From: Dermacentor variabilis | Lineage: Eukaryota; Arthropoda; Arachnida; Ixodida; Ixodidae | NCBI RefSeq assembly: GCF_050947875.1 | Contig: NC_134574.1 | Coordinates: 107,335,469-107,399,468, forward strand | Reading direction: 5' to 3' | Length of the DNA stretch: 64,000 nt | Part shown: positions 59,061 to 64,000 of the stretch, one piece after another | How positions within the stretch are numbered: position 1 is the stretch's first letter | How the letters are laid out: each line of letters opens with the position of its first letter | Notes under the pieces: generated by a model | Seen by the model: only the letters and a program-made list of their open reading frames with translations | What the model was told of the DNA's origin: nothing | The model's database searches: none | Translations under genes and position numbers: made by a program

Positions 59061-59067
59061 ACGAAGG

Positions 59068-59265
59068 GAATCACGGTCACTGACCAAGTCTGATGAATAA
59101 TCCGACGTTTCGGAACCGCGTACGGGTTCCTTGTTCGCTAACGGTTTCTTGTTGACTACGGGTTCCTTGTTTCTTGTTCACTGTTCAATAAAGAGTGAAC
59201 AAGGAGCCCGTACGCGGTTTCGAAACGTCGGATTATTCATCAGACTTGGTCAGTGACCGTGATTC
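59068..59265. mobile_element. Foldback element with ~69-bp arms
   Basis: Arms 59068-59136 and 59198-59265 are near-perfect inverted copies (AATCACGGTCACTGACCAAG, then CCGACGTTTCGGAACCGCG). The 60-bp loop repeats ACGGGTTCCTTGTT-like sequence from the arm tip, which suggests internal duplication. No coding sequence. Confidence 0.8.
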
Positions 59266-59269
59266 GCTT

Positions 59270-59690
59270 CATTTCCATGCCTGACCAGACGAACTTTCGT
59301 CGAACCCTTGATTACGGAGTGTAAATGTACGGGCTGCCTGCCGCCGCGACCGGCCGGTCCGCCACGCCAGCTTCCGCCACGAACAACAGGTCGCCGTACA
59401 ACCGCGGGATCCGTGTGCCGCGTCAGGGCCAGCCTCGTCGGGCGCCCGCGCCGTCGCTCTCACTCGTGTAGTTAGCGCCTTCCTCGTCGAGTTTTTTTTT
59501 TTTTTTTCTCGCCGCAGTTTAGGCGAATCAGCCCCGGCGCGAAGGGAACAATGAGCGCCGACCTTGCTTTCCGACTCGGGACCCCTCCGCTGCCTCAGCG
59601 GCGAGAGCCGGGCTGGCATTACTCGCTCCACTTCCTTCCTTCATCACGAGTGGTTGGTGTCTACTTGGCTGCGCACGCGCATTAGAAGGT
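59270..59690. other. GC-rich block with an acceptor-like site
   Basis: A 16-base T-run followed by CTCGCCGCAG at 59508-59517 is a good splice-acceptor shape on the plus strand. The 44-codon frame from ATG 59551 has no similarity I recognise. The minus frame 59269-59631 is probably a composition artefact. Confidence 0.25.
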
Positions 59691-59969
59691 GGGCTAACCT
59701 TGCTCGAACAGGACTTTGCACAAACGCCGGTCTATGCAACTCTGCTTACATCGAGTGTCTGCTTTTAAGGCTACAGAAATATATATACGACGTGCGCGTG
59801 CTGCACGTACATTAGTGTTCTTATTGATCAGTCAGCATCAACTTGCATTAATTAATGCAGGTGCATACGAGATGCTTCTTCGGTTTAGTTTTACGTTTTC
59901 TTTCCTTGTTGATACTTGCGTTTTTTTTTTCTTTCTTTCTGTATCTGCGCCACTGAGCACGTGCTGATT

Positions 59970-60123
59970 GGGCGAGTTGGTTATACATGATTACAACGAA
60001 GGCGCCAAATAGCACAACGGACGAAGTAAGGCGACACGGGACAACCACGTAGGCGCATACGTGGTTGTGCCGTGTCGCCTTACTTCGTCTATTGTGTTAT
60101 TTGGCGCCTTCGTTGTAATCATG
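59970..60123. mobile_element. Hairpin element with 66-bp arms and GGGC-AGTTGGT head
   Basis: Head GGGCGAGTTGGTTATA (59970-59985). Arms 59986-60051 and 60058-60123 are inverted copies with about three mismatches around a six-base loop; GATTACAACGAAGGCGCCAA is shared. It has the same plan as 49272-49430. Confidence 0.85.
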
Positions 60124-61985
60124 TATCTGTGGTATATGTGTGCGCGAGTGGAGCATAACTTCTGAACTGTATCTTGGGGTAATCGTTTCCGACGTAACCT
60201 GCCTTCGCGTTCATCAAACTGTTCCTAAACAAACAAACAGCCGATATATGGCGGACGCACGTTTTTTGAAGACAACGTCATCTTCGCTGAGTTCAGATGG
60301 ATTTGGAGTTCGTGGAGTAGTTATTGGAGTTTTCAGGGAGCAAGATGCACACAAGTGGTTCGGGAATAATACCGCTGCAGGGCAGCAGTGGTTGCTGCGG
60401 AGAGGCACCTGTTGCTGAGCGAACGCATCGAGCATCATGCTCAATAAGGTGCCAGTCATTTAGTAAGCCTCCCTCTTCTTTGGACAGCCTGCGAATTCGT
60501 TTACTCGATTCAGGCGAAATTGTTATTTGGACAATCTCACCATGTGTGCATCCCTTTCAACCGACGTGCTGTGCTCTGGTGTTACATTGTGCCCCCTTAA
60601 CGAATGCAACAACTTATGTGCGTCTGGTAACGCGCTGTTCCTGTGTTTCATCGCCGTCATTGTGATGGTGGGCCCGATACGCTCGCTTTGCTATTTGTAT
60701 TTCCTATTTGCATACTTCTTAGTTGATCAGACGTTGAACTCGGAACACCGTTTGGCACTGACGTTAATAATGCTCCTTCACTTCTTTCTGTTTTCTTTTT
60801 TTTTAGGACATGGACTTCGCACAGCTTTTATATCGCGCGTTGTTTAGAAAAAAAGAAAGAAATATTCGGTATTCGATTCGGTTTTCAACGGTCACCCTTC
60901 CCAAATATTCGTACTTGATTCGATTCAGAAATTTCGCTGTCTGAACACCCCTGAATGCTATGTAATCGTTGTTCGTCGATAGAAAATTCCTTAAACCATA
61001 GGAGTCGCTAACAATATCATTGACGTCACGGGAGGCTGGTTCAGGAACTCCGTGGTGGTGTCGCCATCCGTATTCTGCTGTTTGCGCAATATATGGCTTA
61101 TACGGAATTGTGGTATTTTGATTGCGAGTTGCGAGTTGTTTTTATTACATTCTGGCTCCGCTCACGATAAGTGCGAGCTTTTTTTAAAAATCTTTTAGGG
61201 GCATTAAAGATTAAAGATAAAGTGCCTGTCCTATTCCGAAAAATAATAAGTGGAAAGTAAGCGGGGTTGCGTAGTTCTGCTTTTGTCTTTCTCTTGTGTG
61301 CTCAGTTTGTGCCATATAGTTACAGTACTGCAAAAAAATGAAAGAGGGGGGGAGAGTAGCTCACTAGCATCTACTACAGAAGAAAGAAGTCTGGTAGAGA
61401 ACACTGTCAGTGACGTGCGCTCGAGCGCTCCGATTTGATGACGACAGCAGCCGCTGTCGACAACACGGAAGGCTCGCGTATAGCCTCAGAACACGTCAGG
61501 TTAACAGATTGCCTTAGCACACCTCTGCCGCTATATCGCTACGGTCTCTGCCGCTTGGCTGCATTTGCATGGCCGGCTAAGACACGCTAGGCGTACGTGC
61601 TTTGTGGCTTAGCCAGCACGTGTATAGCGCCACGAAGCATTCCACTTTGCGACGACGCGCGTGTCACTGGGCACGTGCAAAGCTGACGGGTGACCCAAAC
61701 GGTAGTGATGAAGATGGAGCCGGTAGCGGCGCGCTAAGACTCGCTATCCAGAGTTTCGAGAGCTGCTCCAGTGGGGAGTCAACCGACTACCGAGAAGGCA
61801 AGAGCCCTCGATTAAATCGGAGCCGGCCCCGTCGTAGGGGCGGACGAAGGCCTTGAAGCAGAAGGGCAAACGGTTCGCACTGTCCCCTTTCTTAATTCTT
61901 TTTTCATTGGGTTGATCCGACCGGACATCAGCAACTGTCGCGTAACTGCCTCCGTAAAGGTGCCCAACATCCCCCATAGCCTACT
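60124..61985. other. Intergenic, no gene recognised
   Basis: The plus frame 60527-60847 contains a hydrophobic stretch (LFLCFIAVIVMVG) and cysteines but no known domain or splice support. T and A runs occur at 60797 and 60848. Confidence 0.35.
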
Positions 61986-61989
61986 TAAG

Positions 61990-62221
61990 TCATTCTGGGG
62001 TTGTACGTGCCAAAACAACGATATGATCATGAGGCCGGGCGTAGGTGGGGGACTCCGGATAGCTAATTTTGACCACCTGGGGTTCTGTAACGTAAACCTA
62101 AATCTAAGTACACGAGCGCCTTTTTTTATCATCGAAATGCGTCGTCCCGACCGGGATCGAACCCGCACCCTCGAGCACAACAGCGCAAGACCATAGCTAA
62201 TGAGGTGGTACCACGGTGGGT
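61990..62221 (-). mobile_element. Ruka-type tick SINE, diverged full-length copy
   Basis: The reverse complement starts CCCACCGTGGTACCACCTCA, carries GGGTTCGATCCCGGTCGGG in the B-box position and then the SINE body (GAACCCCAGGTGGTCAAAAT). A T-run and several substitutions mark it as older than the 21032 and 37787 copies. Confidence 0.85.
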
Positions 62222-64000
62222 CCTCCATACCCTATCCATGCCATAGATGCCTCCCTTCTAGAAGTAGATTTTATGCATTCATTCATTGCCCACTGTCTCG
62301 TGCTTCGTCTGTTGGGCCTCGGTTTCTCATCCTATTCCTGCTAAAAACAGGCGACAGCCATTCTGCTGGGGTCAATATGCGCGGCGTTTGAAACCGAATT
62401 GAAACAGACGCCAATCAACGTTGGCTATAGTAATACTTGGCCGGGTGTCCTTATGTATACAGCGAAACTTCGATTTACCGAAGTCGATGGCACCTCAGCA
62501 TTGTTTCGGTAAATCCGGAACTTCGTTATATAGAAAGCACTTCAGCCACACCCATAATATTGTATTTATACAAGAGAAAAAAAAACAGATATAATAAATT
62601 TTGCCTGCTTGTGCACAATCATTGCGAAGTGATGACAGCGACCCCATTTATCACGTCTCGTCTTCCGTAACCATAGCGGAAATCGTTCTTAACAGGTCCA
62701 TGGCGACCGTCACCTAAACTGCAACCCGTCATAGACATATTTTCTCAATATTTTTGACGACATTTCACCTCAACGCTTTGTTATATCTGGTGAGGCGCTG
62801 AGTTATTCCTGTTGTTTTCGAGGTTTTCAAAGCCATTAGGCACTGAAAATATATGTGCATGGGAATCGAAAGCAATGCGTTAAATAAAGTATTCACGCAG
62901 AAACTCCTCTGGGAGTTGTCTAAGTATGCGCAAACATTGTGCCACTTGCTCACCTGCACGCAGCCCGGTGCCATTATCAACGTTATGAAATTTGATCGGT
63001 GCCAGTACAAACGACAGCGCTGTGGGGACACGAACGGGCGCGGACGGCAGCGCCAGATGCGCTGATGACGTTCCGATTATTATAAGCCGTTATCGCTCGC
63101 CAGCACCTTATCCATCCGCGTCGAACCCTTGATTAAGAGTACTCGGGCGGCGGCTTCGTATGGAACCACCACGCGGGCCGCAACCTCGAAAAAGACATGC
63201 GATGGCGACAAGGAGCGCCGACTGCTGATAGCTTCGCGCGCTGTGTTCTCGCCACTTACTCAGCGTTGACGAGAGACGCGCGGGCCCGTATCCTGAAAGC
63301 GTTCTGCGAAATTGGCAGAGTGAGGCGTGTGCTGCGACAAATGGCAGAGAGCTCCGCCAACGCTGTGCTCTCGCGGCTTCGTCGGCGTTGAAGCGAGAGG
63401 CTGCCGGCGCTATCTCGAATAGCAGTCGGCTTACGATACGGACTCAGGGGACGGCTTTCTCGCTGGGTAAGTATGGAAACGCTTGCGCATTCAAAACGAA
63501 TTTGTAGAATCGAATTTCGCTGGATACAAGGTCTGACTGCATAAAGAAAACGAATCGGTTACCACGAACACTTCTCGTTCGAAGCCACGAGTCAGTGTAC
63601 GTTATGTGCTCCTTCACTTGGCGATTTCAAACCAAGGCGTGCGCAACTTTCTAGCCGCACTAACGAGGAAAAACAAGATGTTGGAGGAAGTGACACAGGA
63701 AAGTAGAAAGATGCAGAAGCGAAGCAAGGGAAGCACGAAAGAGAGAAAGAAGTAAAGAGCAGACGTGGTTCGGCTCGCAACCCTGTGAGGAAAAAAAAAC
63801 CGCGAATAATAAGAGCTCCGGTAGGATCGGCCTACTGGGGCCCGCACCAAGAGGAAGGAAGCTCGCTTTGTACCACCTCAACTACTGAAGCAGCTCCTTC
63901 TCTCCATTCTTTTCAAGCCTTTCCTTACTTCCTCCCCCCTCCTCCTCTTCCTTTCCGTTCTACAGCCGCAAACAATGGTCGTATAATTTTCGCACGCAGC
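62222..64000. other. Intergenic, GC-rich in part, no gene recognised
   Basis: The sequence 63110-63480 is GC-rich with a 65-codon frame of no known family. Purine-rich runs lie at 63660-63760. The far right (63890-63960) is CT-rich. Confidence 0.35.

Noticed and set aside
59551..59685. 44-codon frame downstream of a strong acceptor-like site
   Set aside because: Too short, unrecognised, and the T-run plus CAG can arise by chance in this repeat-rich sequence.
62459..63540. Possible second Tigger-like element (CAGCGAAACTTCG ... CAGTCAGACCTTG)
   Set aside because: The two ends share only scattered bases and the right flank is not TA.

Overview
This is eukaryotic nuclear DNA, most likely from a hard tick (Ixodidae). 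The case rests on eight copies of a tRNA-derived SINE that I recognise as the tick Ruka type, several 5'-truncated LINEs with tick-like C-termini and 3' tails, long-TIR mariner and hAT elements, and one intron-containing serpin of tick character. There are no operons, Shine-Dalgarno sites, CRISPR arrays or prokaryotic genes. All family names come from reading the sequence; no database search was run.

Only one host gene is well supported. It is a serpin on the minus strand (18673-19993), seen as two exons joined across a 150-bp intron. It is complete from helix A to the stop, but its first exon (start codon and any signal peptide) was not found. Its reactive-loop hinge is unusual. A CpG-rich block at 36186-36720 has a strong splice donor on each strand and could be a divergent promoter with two first exons. 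A weaker candidate first exon ends at 14724.

Layout: 1-7 kb holds old repeats, a LINE 3' end, a SINE and an 882-bp Tigger/pogo-like non-autonomous element. 7.3-9.9 kb is a minus-strand LINE with a decayed reverse transcriptase and a 335-bp foreign insertion. 11.9-14.0 kb is a plus-strand LINE with endonuclease, reverse-transcriptase and C-terminal remnants and a large internal deletion. 18.7-20.0 kb is the serpin. 21-25 kb holds two SINEs with target duplications, a foldback MITE and a truncated LINE with an open RNase H reading frame. 27.4-28.0 kb is a nested foldback array of four 64-bp hairpin units beside a LINE tail. 29-34 kb holds a loopless palindrome and LINE ends. 37.8-39.6 kb is a SINE pair and a second RNase H LINE. 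43.66-48.40 kb is a 4.7-kb hAT element with an 8-bp target duplication, into which a 2.25-kb long-TIR mariner has inserted. 49-60 kb is sparse apart from three hairpin elements. 60-64 kb has one more SINE.

The window is therefore a transposon-rich region around one serpin. The mobile proteins are all truncated, frameshifted or missing catalytic residues, except for one LINE RNase H frame that stays open. The long stretches between listed features show no protein similarity that I can recognise by eye, so distant or rapidly evolving small secreted-protein exons could have been missed.
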